Notes: a model not told the origin generated them from the sequence alone. Shown: positions 18,705 through 27,857, numbered from the stretch's first letter. The stretch is 64,000 bases of DNA from Variovorax sp. YR216 (GCF_900107745.1 NZ_FNRO01000005.1:1-64000), one strand, 5' to 3'. Numbers and translations are program-made.

Positions 18705-19010
18705 TCAGTCGCCGATGCCGACAGGGGTCTCAAGTGCTCGGCCCTGAAGCACTTCGCTTCCGATGACGGAAGACACATCCACGTTGCCGTGCCCAAGTGC
18801 TCGCATGCATTGCATGAAAAAGACCATCGAAAAGGTTCCACGATAGAGCTTGTTCTTAAGCGAAGCCTCGGTTTCGCGAACCCCTAGCCTGCCGAGCCGA
18901 CGTGCCAGCTGAGCGAGGGTCACATTCTCGCGAACGATCTCGGCCTTCAATAGCCGGGAAGCAGCGTCCGACCAATCAAAGCTCACGGCTTCAACTTGAG
19001 GGCTTGTCAA
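18705..19010 (-). CDS. DUF6471 domain protein
   Basis: The 101-residue protein carries the family core LLKAEIVRENVTLAQLARRL followed by GVRETEASLKNKLYRGTFS and MVFFMQCMRALG. The helical pattern resembles a short helix-turn-helix, and DUF6471 proteins are common in accessory regions; no function is established. It lies 160 bp from the IS21 right end. Its upstream region has two palindromes (19022-19074) that could be operators, so autoregulation is possible. Confidence 0.72.
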   Translation of the reverse strand: MTSPQVEAVSFDWSDAASRLLKAEIVRENVTLAQLARRLGRLGVRETEASLKNKLYRGTFSMVFFMQCMRALGHGNVDVSSVIGSEVLQGRALETPVGIGD

Positions 19011-19021
19011 AACATCTCCAT

Positions 19022-19074
19022 GAGACTAAAGTCTCTCCAAAGAAGTCATCGGTCTCGCCTTGCGAGACCGATGA
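19022..19074. promoter_or_regulatory. Paired palindromes upstream of the DUF6471 gene
   Basis: GAGACTAAAGTCTC at 19022-19035 is a 6-bp-arm palindrome with an AA centre. At 19046-19074 a perfect 13-bp stem (TCATCGGTCTCGC) closes on a CTT loop. Both share GAGAC half-sites and begin 11 bp before the DUF6471 start codon, a position suited to an operator. A hairpin terminator is the alternative, but neither strand has a good T-tract. Confidence 0.45.
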
Positions 19075-19971
19075 TGGTGTGCACGCCGATTTTAGGCGGC
19101 GTGGCTAAATCATTTTAGAAGCGCCATACGCTTTAGGCAGGAGTTGGTTGCTGCATGGACCATTTGACTCGTTCTAGAGAGTGCACCTGGCAGGGGTCAA
19201 ACCTTGCTGGGACCGGGGCGCCATCCCGTCCGACCCCGTCCGACCCCGTCCAAGGGGGTCGGACTTGCAAAGAGCCAGCGGGGATAGTGCCCGTGAAGAC
19301 CTCCCCGGGCCTACGAAGCAACGCTCCCGGTGGCCGGCGGAACTTGGCCAACCTCACTTTTCAAGCCCGATACGCACCCGATCTGAAGGGCCGTGGCGCC
19401 TATGTTCCTTGGCTTGGACGAGGAAAAGCTCAAGCCAGATTGCAGCGTTCCAATGGGCACACCCTGACATCAATCGAGCCTTCGGCGTACTTGGCTGCCA
19501 CAGGCGCACTTTGCCCCGTTGACATTCGCGACCAGTGCCCAATGGTCTGCGCACCAATGCGCGGGAAATCGAGGAGATGAGCGAGCAGCAGCGCTTGCTC
19601 CTCGTAGGTAGCGGTCGCACCACCAAGCAATCATGGTGAGGGGAAGTACGAGTATGTACTGGAAGGCCAATCCCAATCTCTATCTGCCTTACTTGCGCGC
19701 TCGCGTGCGGCGGGGGCGGGGCGTAGGCGAAGGCAAGGACTACATCCCTTGGTACAAAGTGCGCGAAATACGGAGCAGAGGCACGTCGTCCTGTTGTGCT
19801 GGTATATGTGTGCCACGTCCTCACCATCTCTTGTCAGAGCTGGAGGTGACTTTCTTTTATCTCATTGAAAGGCGCAGCACTACCGTCGACCTTCGCGAGC
19901 AATGGCCTATCCTGGACGTTGACTCCACCTTGCGCATCTGCTCCAGCCTAGGAGCAAACAGTACTACTGCG
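19075..19971. other. Gene-poor island stretch with short repeats
   Basis: No reading frame here has convincing protein character on either strand. It contains a three-fold CCCGTCCGA-type direct repeat leading into a 10-bp stem hairpin (19238-19264, GTCCGACCCC/GGGGTCGGAC), a stem-loop around 19094-19121 and two TTTTAG/TTTAGGC motifs. Several overlapping frames on the minus strand between 19430 and 19680 switch coding-like character, which suggests a frameshifted relic that I cannot identify. Confidence 0.5.
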
Positions 19972-20661
19972 TCAGTGCATCATCTGCCCGGGCTGAAGAT
20001 GAATGCGCGTCGTCGGTGGCATGACTAGGTCGCACGCGGCGAACGTCGCAATCTCATGCGGCACCCAAACCCGCCCGGTGGTCCCGGTCTGAACGATGCA
20101 GCCTTGGACATGCCTCAATACGGGAATGCTCGGGACGTCGGTCGTAGCGCCCAGGGCAAGGTGCCCGGATACAGTGAGGAGCCCCGCGCCTTGCATGAAT
20201 TCCTGCACGGCATCCAAGCTCTTCATCGCGCCTTGCGCTTTCGACCGCAGCTCCCGCATCGGAGGGATGATTTCGTAGTCTCGCGTCACGAAAAGCACTC
20301 TGTCACCAATCTCGGCGGCGACTGCCATGCGACCAGCCGCATGCCAATCATCAATCATTGACCAGACTTCAGGGTCCCATGGATTGGCAAGCCAGTAGAG
20401 CATGTCCACGCCGAGCTGAAGCCTGAAAGTCAACATCGGCAACGACATGCCGGGCGCCGACATCGAGCCCCATCCCAGGTACGACGGCTGCCTGGCATCG
20501 AGCTTGACCCTCACAGGGCTAAACACACCCGCCAGCACCGGGAGCTTGCCGACGCGCTTGGCCTCCTTGGAATCCTTGTGGTACTTTTTTGCTGGCTCGA
20601 TGCGGCCAAATGGCACACACGGCAGCGTATCGGACATATAAATGAAAGGGGTCTTGGTCAT
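19972..20661 (-). CDS. Hypothetical island protein
   Basis: Not recognised. Start MTKTPFIYMSDTLPCVPFG is preceded by AGGAAACCAC, a good ribosome site. The 229-residue product has no signal peptide or clear membrane helix. A hydrophobic, Trp-rich middle (LQLGVDMLYWLANPWDPEVW) precedes AAEIGDRVLFVTRDYEIIPP, then a helical stretch and a C-terminal beta-like part (GCIVQTGTTGRVWVPHEIAT). Lower GC and isolated context fit a transferred gene. It may be a cargo gene of the island. Confidence 0.6.
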   Translation of the reverse strand: MTKTPFIYMSDTLPCVPFGRIEPAKKYHKDSKEAKRVGKLPVLAGVFSPVRVKLDARQPSYLGWGSMSAPGMSLPMLTFRLQLGVDMLYWLANPWDPEVWSMIDDWHAAGRMAVAAEIGDRVLFVTRDYEIIPPMRELRSKAQGAMKSLDAVQEFMQGAGLLTVSGHLALGATTDVPSIPVLRHVQGCIVQTGTTGRVWVPHEIATFAACDLVMPPTTRIHLQPGQMMH

Positions 20662-21063
20662 GTGGTTTCCTGGTTGAGCGAGGCGCTGACAGCCGGCGCC
20701 TAGCCTTCCTATAGGCATGACCGCAAAAGTGGTTCGTTTTAGGTGCTCAGGCTGGCGCAGGAGACTCCGACAATCACTTTAGGCAGTGTTCGCAACCCCC
20801 ATCGCCCGCTTCGCGGCCTTCAGACATTCGAGCAACCGACGGCGCGGCGCCCGCCGCGTTCAGGCACTCGAAGCGCGGTAGCTTGCCGCCGAAGGACACG
20901 TTGAAGTGACGCCCGCGCCAAGCACCGCTGCGCTCAGGCGCAGAGAGCGTTGGAGCGGCACACCGCGCCGACGCCGCCGGCATCAAAGAGCGACTAGAAG
21001 CGACCTTGGTCGCTCACCGGGTCCGAATCCCGAAGGAGCGGACGGTCCGCCGGGCCTGCTCAA
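20662..21063. other. Intergenic island stretch, no confident gene
   Basis: No supported gene. A 70-codon minus-strand frame at 20774-20986 exists but lacks a ribosome site and homology I can name. The segment contains TTTTAGG (20736) and CACTTTAGGCAG (20775), the latter repeating the CTTTAGGCAG seen at 19132, and several GC-rich inverted pieces around 20860-20990. Confidence 0.4.
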
Positions 21064-22215
21064 CTAGGGTTGCGCTTCGAGGCTCACCAGGACGGTTGTC
21101 AGAACGCCAGGCTCCTCCCGGATGGCCTCTTTCTCATCCGCTTCCTCCAGGAGCCAGAGCGGGTCGCAAAACCGGTAGTGCCACATGCTACGTGTCGCGA
21201 GCACCCACTCTTCGTGGCCCTCTGGGTCCGGTTCAATGCAGTGCCGAATCCAAACACTGTCTCCGCAAGTGACGACCAGACAGCAGTTGTAGTCCCGGTC
21301 AGAGTGCCAAGACCAGAAGCTTGCCGAGCAGCCTGCCCCACGGAGATAGACGCCCAGTGAGTCATCCGAGACGCAACCCAGGCTGGTAAAGCCGTTTACA
21401 AACTCGACCGCAGCTGGGTGCAGTTCCGGTGGCAAATAAATCCAAACGACCGGAAGGGCGGCAAGCGACGGCAGGGGTTCATGAACCAACGTGTAGGTCA
21501 CGGCAGTTGGCCCCTCCTTCCCCTGGGCGGCCTTCAGCTGAAGATGGATGGCTTCAAACCGGCGCTCTTGTGCGGCAGCCTCTTTCACTGTGAGGCACCT
21601 GGTCTCGCGAAAATCCGACAGATGAAGATGCTCGGGTTCGAGTGACCAAGTACTTCGTGACGCTCGGGCCGATGCTTCCAAAAGGTCCAGCCTGCGCAGG
21701 GTTGAGTCGGACAGGAACGAGGCCTCCTGATGTCGACGGCGAGATTCTTCGACCATCGTTTCGACCTCCTCCATGAACTTCGTCCAGTCTGACGGCACCT
21801 GCCGCCTCACCCAGACACCGTCTGCGCAGGTAACCAGCAGCACAAAGTCGTGCTCACGGCCGGCCGCATCCATGGTCCAGTACGCGTTCAGGGTCAGTTG
21901 GAGAGTTCCGTCAGAGAAGGAAACGACCGGGGACGGTTGCAGCAGGTCGTTGGACAAGGCCACGTCCACCTCATGCTCGATGAGCTTCGGCATGGCGGAC
22001 TTGTAGTGGTCAGGAAGGGTGACCCACAGAACGGGCCTCCTTCGCTGCGCGAATGCGGGTAGCAACCACGCGGGCACGAGGGTGCAGATGCAGCCGTCGG
22101 GGGCGAGCCCGCCCTTCTTCTGTGCCTCGATATCTCTTTGCACAAACGCGAAGCCCCCTTCGGTGAGTGCCTCGGCAATTGGGAGATAGCTTGTTTCGGA
22201 ATGGTTTAGTTTCAT
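21064..22215 (-). CDS. Hypothetical protein with an internally duplicated unknown domain
   Basis: Not recognised. From MKLNHSETSYLP the product is 383 residues, cytosolic, with no membrane helix. Two halves look alike: residues about 63-145 (RPVLWVTLPDHY ... FVLLVTCADGVWVRRQVP) and about 250-330 (LPVVWIYLPPEL ... CCLVVTCGDSVWIRHCIEP). A strand-rich pattern opening with [VL]W[VI]xLP and closing with LxVTCxDxVWxR is shared. The halves are joined by a helical, charged linker (EEVETMVEESRRRHQEASFL). A third related copy is encoded at 22654-23250. Ribosome site weak; lower GC than the flanking core genome. Confidence 0.6.
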   Translation of the reverse strand: MKLNHSETSYLPIAEALTEGGFAFVQRDIEAQKKGGLAPDGCICTLVPAWLLPAFAQRRRPVLWVTLPDHYKSAMPKLIEHEVDVALSNDLLQPSPVVSFSDGTLQLTLNAYWTMDAAGREHDFVLLVTCADGVWVRRQVPSDWTKFMEEVETMVEESRRRHQEASFLSDSTLRRLDLLEASARASRSTWSLEPEHLHLSDFRETRCLTVKEAAAQERRFEAIHLQLKAAQGKEGPTAVTYTLVHEPLPSLAALPVVWIYLPPELHPAAVEFVNGFTSLGCVSDDSLGVYLRGAGCSASFWSWHSDRDYNCCLVVTCGDSVWIRHCIEPDPEGHEEWVLATRSMWHYRFCDPLWLLEEADEKEAIREEPGVLTTVLVSLEAQP

Positions 22216-22626
22216 GAGAAATGCTTTCAAAGTGGTGCCGCACCTCGCGGCATCTCTCCAATGAAGCGAGCGGATTTATCCATCGACTTTTCGCCCCTCC
22301 CCCCGTTGCCTTGGCCCACAGCTGCGCGCGAGGCGGTGACAAGCGCTCTCGGCGCCAGAGGAAGCTCAAGGTCATGCTGTCGCGAGGAGCTCTTTAACCT
22401 CGGCGATGTACCGGCGACGGCTTACGCACCCAAGAGACGCTGGCGCCCCACTCGCGTTGAGCTGGCATGCAAAGGCCTGACATCGTCCATGTGCGCCGCG
22501 GGCCCCACCAAGCGCTTCTGGAAGATGCCGGCGGTGGTCGGCTCGGCGGCAGAAAGCAGTGCGAAGACCTAAAGCGATTTAGGAATAACTCGGTTCTCTA
22601 TTCGAAGGGTCCGCCGCGGCTTTTCT
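22216..22626. other. Intergenic region between divergent paralogous genes
   Basis: The stretch separates two divergent genes that share the unknown domain. A plus-strand 103-codon frame (22261-22572) lacks a ribosome site and any recognisable motif; I do not call it. An AT-rich patch with TTTAGGAATAACTC at 22579 could hold a promoter for the plus-strand gene. Confidence 0.4.
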
Positions 22627-22653
22627 GTGGAAATCAACCCATCACGAAGCGAA

Positions 22654-23250
22654 ATGAAATCAAACACTGTTTGCGCCCTTTCGGGCCATGCCGACCTCAC
22701 CCGCGCTTGCATCCAACTGAAAGCAGACTCGCGCCGGCAGTACCGGACTCGGCGCCTGAAAATGGCACCCCCAGCAGCAGCTGCTATCGTCCCGACCTGC
22801 AACCTGCCGTCCATGGTGAACGCGCATCCGACCAGCCAGGCCCTGCTCGTTCGCCTTCCGCTTGATTGGGAGCCCGGCTTGGCGGAGCTGGCAAGTGCAT
22901 CTGCACAGGTGCTGGTTCACCCGGACACGAGTCTGGATGCGCAAGGTGCCTACCTTTCGATGTCTGTCCCAAGTCCTGCATCGGACCTGCCACGCGCCAT
23001 CTGGGTCGACCTGGCGCCCATCGTCGAGATGACCACCCACAACGGGGAAGCGGCGACTGTCTCATTGGTAGTTACCGCAGGGCAAAGCTTCGTCATTTGT
23101 GAAGTCCCTCGCGAGCCTGAGTTAATGCAACGCTGCAATCAAGCGCTGCTTGATGCCTGCAGGGCTCCCTGTCGGAGGGGCCGACCTCGCGAAGGTAAAG
23201 TCGACCGCAGAACGCTACGGCGAGCGTCCATGGTTGTTCATGAGGTATGA
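22654..23250 (+). CDS. Hypothetical protein with one copy of the island's unknown domain
   Basis: The core (about residues 60-160) reads QALLVRLPLDWEPGLAELAS ... YLSMSVPSPASDLPRAIWVD ... VSLVVTAGQSFVICEVPREP followed by a helix LMQRCNQALLDACR. It parallels the two halves of the 21064-22215 protein, notably LLVTCADGVWVRRQVPSDW plus its following helix. The start is uncertain: ATGs at 22654, 22762 and 22813 all lack good ribosome sites. After codon 165 the frame becomes Arg-rich; a shift at about 23160 would instead continue through GADLAKVKSTAERYGERPWL to 23326, so a frameshift is likely. Confidence 0.5.
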   Translation: MKSNTVCALSGHADLTRACIQLKADSRRQYRTRRLKMAPPAAAAIVPTCNLPSMVNAHPTSQALLVRLPLDWEPGLAELASASAQVLVHPDTSLDAQGAYLSMSVPSPASDLPRAIWVDLAPIVEMTTHNGEAATVSLVVTAGQSFVICEVPREPELMQRCNQALLDACRAPCRRGRPREGKVDRRTLRRASMVVHEV

Positions 23251-23758
23251 CGTGCGCGCCCTCGGCCGGCGCATGGCGGTGAACTGGGCAGCGATGCCTG
23301 CACGCTTGCCGGCCTGCGTCCTCTGAACCGCTCGTCGCTATCAGTAAAGGGGGGAGCGGTGTCGCCTGCTCCCTCTTCCCGATCCAGAAAAGGACGCTTC
23401 CGGTCGAAGTGCCTGGGTATTGCTCGCAAACGATCGACTGGATCGATGACCGCATACTTTGCCGGAATTCATCGTCACAACCGCTCGGAACTCGCATTGA
23501 CCGCCTGTGCGCGTCGGGCCGCGGCGGACGATACAGAGGGAACGCAGCATCAGGGCTCGACGCTCCTGGGGCACGCCGGGGTCTCTCGTGTGCATCCTGA
23601 CCCGCCAAGGCATCTAGCGTGAGGGCTTCGCGGTCATGACGGCCGACGGGACGCCGCTGCCTGACGGTGTTGGAGTCAGCCTGCAGCTTGCCAAGCAGGC
23701 CGCGCGGTTCTCAGCGGTTGACTAGCACCGCGCGATGAGTGCGGCGAGCACGGCGGGC
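23251..23758. other. Decayed island stretch, no complete gene
   Basis: Short protein-like pieces occur in separate frames: an extension of the upstream gene to 23326, a plus-frame piece near 23325-23460 (GVACSLFPIQKRTLPVEVPG) and a 30-codon tail at 23634-23724 (FAVMTADGTPLPDGVGVSLQ) without a start. They read as remnants of disrupted genes. None can be named. Confidence 0.4.
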
Positions 23759-24355
23759 CTAGCCTTGTTCGGACGCCCCGGCCTTGGGCACTGCGGTCAA
23801 CGTTGGCTTGCGTTGGCCCTTGCCCGTTGCCGCGCGTGGCTCGGGCTCGACCAAGGCGAGCTTGCCCTGTCGGGCGCTCATGGGAAGCTCTAGTTCCTCC
23901 ACCTTTATCGCCGACATGCCAACCCGGAGCGCGTTGTTTCGCACGCCCTTGTCTCTGCTGATCACTAGGCCCGCACCATTCGCCTTTGCGATAGCCACGA
24001 TCTGACGGTCGATCTTCACCTTCTGCCAAGGTGCATCGGACCCGTCCTTCTTGTCCTCAGAGCCCCGCATTGCCGCCCTGTCCAACTGGGCGCACTCAAA
24101 CGCAGCGGCGCGGTTGAAATCGCCGAGCAGGATGCACGTCTTTCGCTCCAGCAGGTTGAGACTCTCAACTCCAGCCATGTCGGCGCCGGCCAAGTATTCG
24201 GCTACCGCAGGCATCGGGAGGACTACCTTGCATCTGCTCTTCTCGGCGGTCTCGAAGAGGTAGGCCATGCGGGCCTTGTCGTCGGCTGATGTGTTTGGCG
24301 AGACCCATGCGACTAGGAAGTTGGCATCTACCGCGATGATCTTCGGAAGGTTCAA
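23759..24355 (-). CDS. PIN-domain nuclease (VapC-like), probable toxin
   Basis: The 198-residue protein has the PIN fold with all four expected acidic residues: D10 (IIAVDANFLVAW), E53 (AVAEYLAGAD), D116 (KVKIDRQIVAIAKA) and D135 (GLVISRDKGVRN). PIN proteins are Mg2+-dependent RNases, often toxins. A basic, disordered C-terminal tail (from about residue 165) is extra. Its start overlaps the upstream gene's stop by 4 bp, so they are co-translated. The partner does not look like any usual VapB-type antitoxin, so toxin-antitoxin status is inferred. Confidence 0.82.
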   Translation of the reverse strand: MNLPKIIAVDANFLVAWVSPNTSADDKARMAYLFETAEKSRCKVVLPMPAVAEYLAGADMAGVESLNLLERKTCILLGDFNRAAAFECAQLDRAAMRGSEDKKDGSDAPWQKVKIDRQIVAIAKANGAGLVISRDKGVRNNALRVGMSAIKVEELELPMSARQGKLALVEPEPRAATGKGQRKPTLTAVPKAGASEQG

Positions 24356-25098
24356 TGCAGCCCCCTAATCGTCTCCCACAGCGACATCGGGTCAGCTGTT
24401 TCCCGCCACCCGTTGTCCTCGACCGCAGCAAGGTCCGCGAACACCGCGCCGACGGGCACGTCTTCCAGCACTTGATAGCCGAGCACCGTGCACCTATTCA
24501 CCTCCGGGGCCCATCCCTGATCGGTTCGGACCCAGGAGCCACGAACCCGGAGGCGCACCGCGCCGTCGCGGAAACGGGAGAGGATCGCCCGCGCAAGTGC
24601 CTCATCACGGACAACCAACCGGAGGTCCCGGTCGAAATGATCACGTAGGTGCAAGTGCATGGTGTCGTCGGCACCAACCAGCCCGGTCACTACACCATCG
24701 ACTGTGGCCTCCTGGGTCAACCGGTTGGCCTTGTCGTCTGCAATCGCGCGAGCACCGAAGAGCGCATGGAGGACGTTCCCCGCCTCATCAAGAATTTGCG
24801 TTTCGGCGATCGCGTCTTCGGCAAGCATCGATTCCAACTTGCGACAATACCGCCCTGCCTTCCCTTCCGGGTTCAACCGCGCCTCTGCCATACGCGCCCT
24901 GGAGTACTGCACGCGATCCTCAGGCACAAATGCCCGAAGCCCAGTGCTGGCCTTCTTCACACCCTTGAAGACGGGCGAATTCTCCGCACCCAGTAAGCCA
25001 GCGAACTCACGGATGTACTCGCCGATCCGTTCCATTGGGATCGCGTCCGGATCACGCCGCAGCATGCGCAACATGAAGGAGTATCGAGTCCGAGCCAT
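24352..25098 (-). CDS. PIN-partner protein of unknown family (OB-fold-like middle)
   Basis: Starting at MARTRYSFMLRMLRRDPDAI, the product is 248 residues and is encoded directly upstream of, and overlapping, the PIN gene. The N-terminal 110 residues are helical and charged (IPMERIGEYIREFAGLLG, VFKGVKKASTGLRAFVPEDR). Residues about 128-205 form a strand-rich stretch (ATVDGVVTGLVGADDTMHLH, LRLVVRDEALARAI, VRLRVRGSWVRT) that could be an OB-type barrel. The C-terminus is acidic. Order and coupling match an antitoxin/toxin pair, but size and content do not match known antitoxins. Confidence 0.65.
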   Translation of the reverse strand: MARTRYSFMLRMLRRDPDAIPMERIGEYIREFAGLLGAENSPVFKGVKKASTGLRAFVPEDRVQYSRARMAEARLNPEGKAGRYCRKLESMLAEDAIAETQILDEAGNVLHALFGARAIADDKANRLTQEATVDGVVTGLVGADDTMHLHLRDHFDRDLRLVVRDEALARAILSRFRDGAVRLRVRGSWVRTDQGWAPEVNRCTVLGYQVLEDVPVGAVFADLAAVEDNGWRETADPMSLWETIRGLH

Positions 25099-25220
25099 AC
25101 TGCTGCTACTGTAGCAAGGCCCGCGAGGCCGGAAAGCGCAGGAAATCACCCGCCCTCCGTCTATAACCCGGATTCCACCCGGCTTTGGACACAAATGCTG
25201 GATGGATGCACAGTGTTTCG

Positions 25221-25412
25221 ATGGACCGCTCGGAATGGATCGCCGCGTATGCGCCCACCACCTACAGAGACACTGGCAGACGGTTGATCCTGGGGTCCTG
25301 GAGGACGTCGCGGCCGACCTGTGGGCCGATGCTTCCCTACGCATCCTTCCCCCGATCCGAGCCGCTACGGATTGGCTTCGACCGGTCGAGCCCCCTGCGC
25401 CGTCTGCTCTGA
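25221..25412 (+). pseudogene. Frameshifted small gene (MDRSEWIAAYA... / HHLQRHWQTVD...)
   Basis: Frame one opens MDRSEWIAAYA from ATG 25221; the continuation HHLQRHWQTVDPGVLEDVAA, then DLWADASLRILPPIRAATDW, sits in a second frame, with the break at GCGCCCACCAC near 25251-25262. Joined, the text is a small acidic helical protein of a type often seen in Burkholderiales as an unnamed 55-65 residue product. No function is known to me. The break suggests decay or a sequencing slip in a C-run. Confidence 0.45.
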
Positions 25413-25479
25413 CGCTCCTGCCGACGCATGGCATCCTTGCTAAGGTCTCGGGTGACTCGATCGCCCGAGGGTCGCAACG

Positions 25480-25764
25480 GCTGCCCGAGGCGACCAAGGA
25501 CCAACCGGAGGAACTACACGTCGTCCTCGACGTCGCGCATATGGGCTGCGTGCGGGTCACATACCGGCTCGCGGGGGCGCGGCACCGGGGAAAGGGTCGC
25601 ATTTCTTCTGGAATGCGTGCTACGCGGAGGCCGTCTGGGAGTTTGAAATTGGAACCAAGCCGGTGTCTGGCTCAGCAGATCGCTTCACCGCAAACCACCT
25701 TGTTATGAGCGACCACCACCTCGAAACTGATTTGGAAGAATTCTCCACAACTCAAAATAATTGA
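25480..25764 (+). pseudogene. 3' remnant of a frameshifted gene next to glmS
   Basis: One frame gives EELHVVLDVAHMGCVRVTYR and a second, entered at about 25585, gives GKGSHFFWNACYAEAVWEFE then IGTKPVSGSADRFTANHLVM to the TGA at 25764. No start codon serves the second part. The last 130 bases are much richer in A+T than the surroundings, which marks this as foreign. It ends about 75 bp from the glmS stop codon. Product unidentified. Confidence 0.45.
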
Positions 25765-25839
25765 AACTTTCCATTCCATCAAAGACAAATTCTCCCAATC
25801 AATAGGAAGTTCAAGAGCGCGGGATCCATCCCGCCCGCC

Positions 25840-27720
25840 TCACTCGACCGTGACGCTCTTGGCCAGGTTCCGCGGCTTGTCCACGTCGGTCCCGCGCGCG
25901 CAGGCGGTGTGATACGCCAGCAATTGCAGCGGCACCACATGCAGCAGCGGCGAGAGCGCGCCGTAGTGCTCGGGCATGCGGATCACGTGCACGCCTTCGG
26001 AGCTGTCGATGCGGGTGTCGCCATCGGCCAGCACATAGAGCACGCCACCGCGCGCGCGCACTTCCTGAAGGTTGCTCTTGAGCTTCTCGAGCAGCGCGTC
26101 GTTGGGCGCCACCGCGACGACCGGCATTTCGCTGGTCACGAGCGCCAGCGGGCCGTGCTTGAGTTCGCCGGCCGCATAGGCCTCGGCGTGGATGTAGGTC
26201 ACTTCCTTGAGCTTGAGCGCGCCTTCGAGCGCGATCGGGAAGTGCAGGCCGCGGCCGAGGAACAGCGCGTTCTCCTTGCGCGCGAAGTCCTCCGCCCAAC
26301 TGATGACCTGCGGCTCCAGCGCGAGCACCGATTGCAGCGCGACCGGCAGGTGGCGCATCTCCTTGAGAAAGCTTGCTTCGTCCTCCTGCGTCAGCAGGCC
26401 GCGCGATTGCGCCAGCGCGAGCGTAAGGAGGAAGAGCCCCGCCAGTTGCGTGGTGAAGGCCTTGGTCGATGCCACGCCGATCTCCGCGCCGGCGCGCGTG
26501 ATGTAGGCCAGCTTGCACTCGCGCACCATCGCGCTGGTCGCGACGTTGCAGATGGTGAGCGTGTGCTCCATGCCCAGCGAACGCGCATGCTTGAGCGCAG
26601 CCAGCGTGTCGGCGGTCTCGCCCGACTGGCTGATCGTCACGACCAGCGTCTTCGGATCGGGCACCGATTCGCGATAGCGATACTCGCTCGCGATCTCGAC
26701 CTGGGTCGGGATCTTCGCGATGGCTTCCAGCCAGTACTTGGCGGCGCACCCGCTGTAGTAGCTGGTGCCGCAGGCGAGGATCAGCACCTTGTCGATGTCC
26801 TTGAACACGCGCCAGGCCGCGGCGCCGGGCGTGCCATCGGCCGAGATGCCGTCGAAGAGCTCGGGCACGATGCCCTCCACGCCTTCGAGCGTGTCCGCGA
26901 TCGCGCGCGGCTGCTCGAAGATCTCTTTCTGCATGTAGTGGCGATACGGACCGAGTTCGGCCGCGCCGCTGTGCGCCTGCACCGTACGCACCGGGCGGGT
27001 CACCGGCTTGTGCGCGCGGTCGACGATCCAGTACTTGCCGGGCTGGATGTCGACCACGTCGCCCTCTTCGAGGTAGACGATCTGGTCGGTGACGCCGGCC
27101 AGCGCCATCGCGTCGCTGGCGAGGAAGTTCTCGCCCTGCTCCTTGCCCACACCGAGGATCAGCGGGGAACCCGCGCGCGCGCCGACCACGCGGTGCGGCT
27201 CGTCGCGGCAGATCGCGGCGATCGCATAGGCGCCGTGCAACTGCTGGACGCTCGCCTTCAGGGCTTCGAAGAGGTCGCCGTCGTAGTGGCTGTCGATGAG
27301 ATGCGCGATGACCTCGGTGTCGGTCTGGCTCACGAAGACATAGCCCCTGGCCTGCAGCGCCTCGCGCAGCGCTTCGTGGTTCTCGATGATGCCGTTGTGA
27401 ACCAGCGCGATGCGGCCGGGCCGCGCTGTCTCCGCATCGGCACCGGGGCCGTGGCTGAAATGCGGGTGCGCGTTGTGGACCGCCGGTGCGCCGTGCGTGG
27501 CCCAGCGGGTGTGGGCGATGCCGGTGAGCCCTTCGATGTGGTCGTCACGCACCTGCGCGAGAAGGTCGGCCACACGCGACGTGGTGCGCGCGCGCTGCAG
27601 ACCGCCGGCATGCACAGCGACGCCGCACGAGTCATAGCCGCGGTATTCGAGGCGCTGCAGGCCCTGCACGAGAACGGGAACGATGTTGCGTCCTGAAACG
27701 GCGCCGACGATGCCACACAT
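25840..27720 (-). CDS. glmS: Glutamine--fructose-6-phosphate aminotransferase (isomerizing)
   Basis: The 626-residue enzyme makes glucosamine-6-phosphate from fructose-6-phosphate and glutamine, the first step to UDP-GlcNAc. The N-terminal glutaminase has the catalytic Cys right after Met ([12 protein letters not shown]). Two SIS domains follow, with [17 protein letters not shown] and the C-terminal [14 protein letters not shown] motif. The start has AGGAG upstream. The conserved 3' end is the attTn7-type target in many bacteria; here foreign-looking DNA begins about 25 bp past the stop. It is divergent from an Lrp-type regulator. Confidence 0.97.
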   Translation of the reverse strand: MCGIVGAVSGRNIVPVLVQGLQRLEYRGYDSCGVAVHAGGLQRARTTSRVADLLAQVRDDHIEGLTGIAHTRWATHGAPAVHNAHPHFSHGPGADAETARPGRIALVHNGIIENHEALREALQARGYVFVSQTDTEVIAHLIDSHYDGDLFEALKASVQQLHGAYAIAAICRDEPHRVVGARAGSPLILGVGKEQGENFLASDAMALAGVTDQIVYLEEGDVVDIQPGKYWIVDRAHKPVTRPVRTVQAHSGAAELGPYRHYMQKEIFEQPRAIADTLEGVEGIVPELFDGISADGTPGAAAWRVFKDIDKVLILACGTSYYSGCAAKYWLEAIAKIPTQVEIASEYRYRESVPDPKTLVVTISQSGETADTLAALKHARSLGMEHTLTICNVATSAMVRECKLAYITRAGAEIGVASTKAFTTQLAGLFLLTLALAQSRGLLTQEDEASFLKEMRHLPVALQSVLALEPQVISWAEDFARKENALFLGRGLHFPIALEGALKLKEVTYIHAEAYAAGELKHGPLALVTSEMPVVAVAPNDALLEKLKSNLQEVRARGGVLYVLADGDTRIDSSEGVHVIRMPEHYGALSPLLHVVPLQLLAYHTACARGTDVDKPRNLAKSVTVE

Positions 27721-27857
27721 GGGGGGTGCTCCTGGGTTGGAAGTTGGCGAATCGTACGAGGGGTAGAGAGAAATTTATCGACTTGTTTTGATTCTCCTTC
27801 GACATTAAATTTCGTCACCTCCATCTTGTGTCCGTTTATTTCATAATGTCATTCATC

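Noticed and set aside
20774..20986. 70-codon minus-strand reading frame
   Set aside because: No ribosome site, no homology I can name, and a composition that could arise by chance in GC-rich DNA.
18700..23760. Integron cassette array based on repeated TTTAGG motifs
   Set aside because: I could not find paired GTTRRRY/RYYYAAC core sites or an integrase, so attC sites are not supported.
25765..25839. Tn7-type transposon end next to glmS
   Set aside because: The position fits attTn7, but no TGT...ACA end repeats, tns genes or target duplication are visible.
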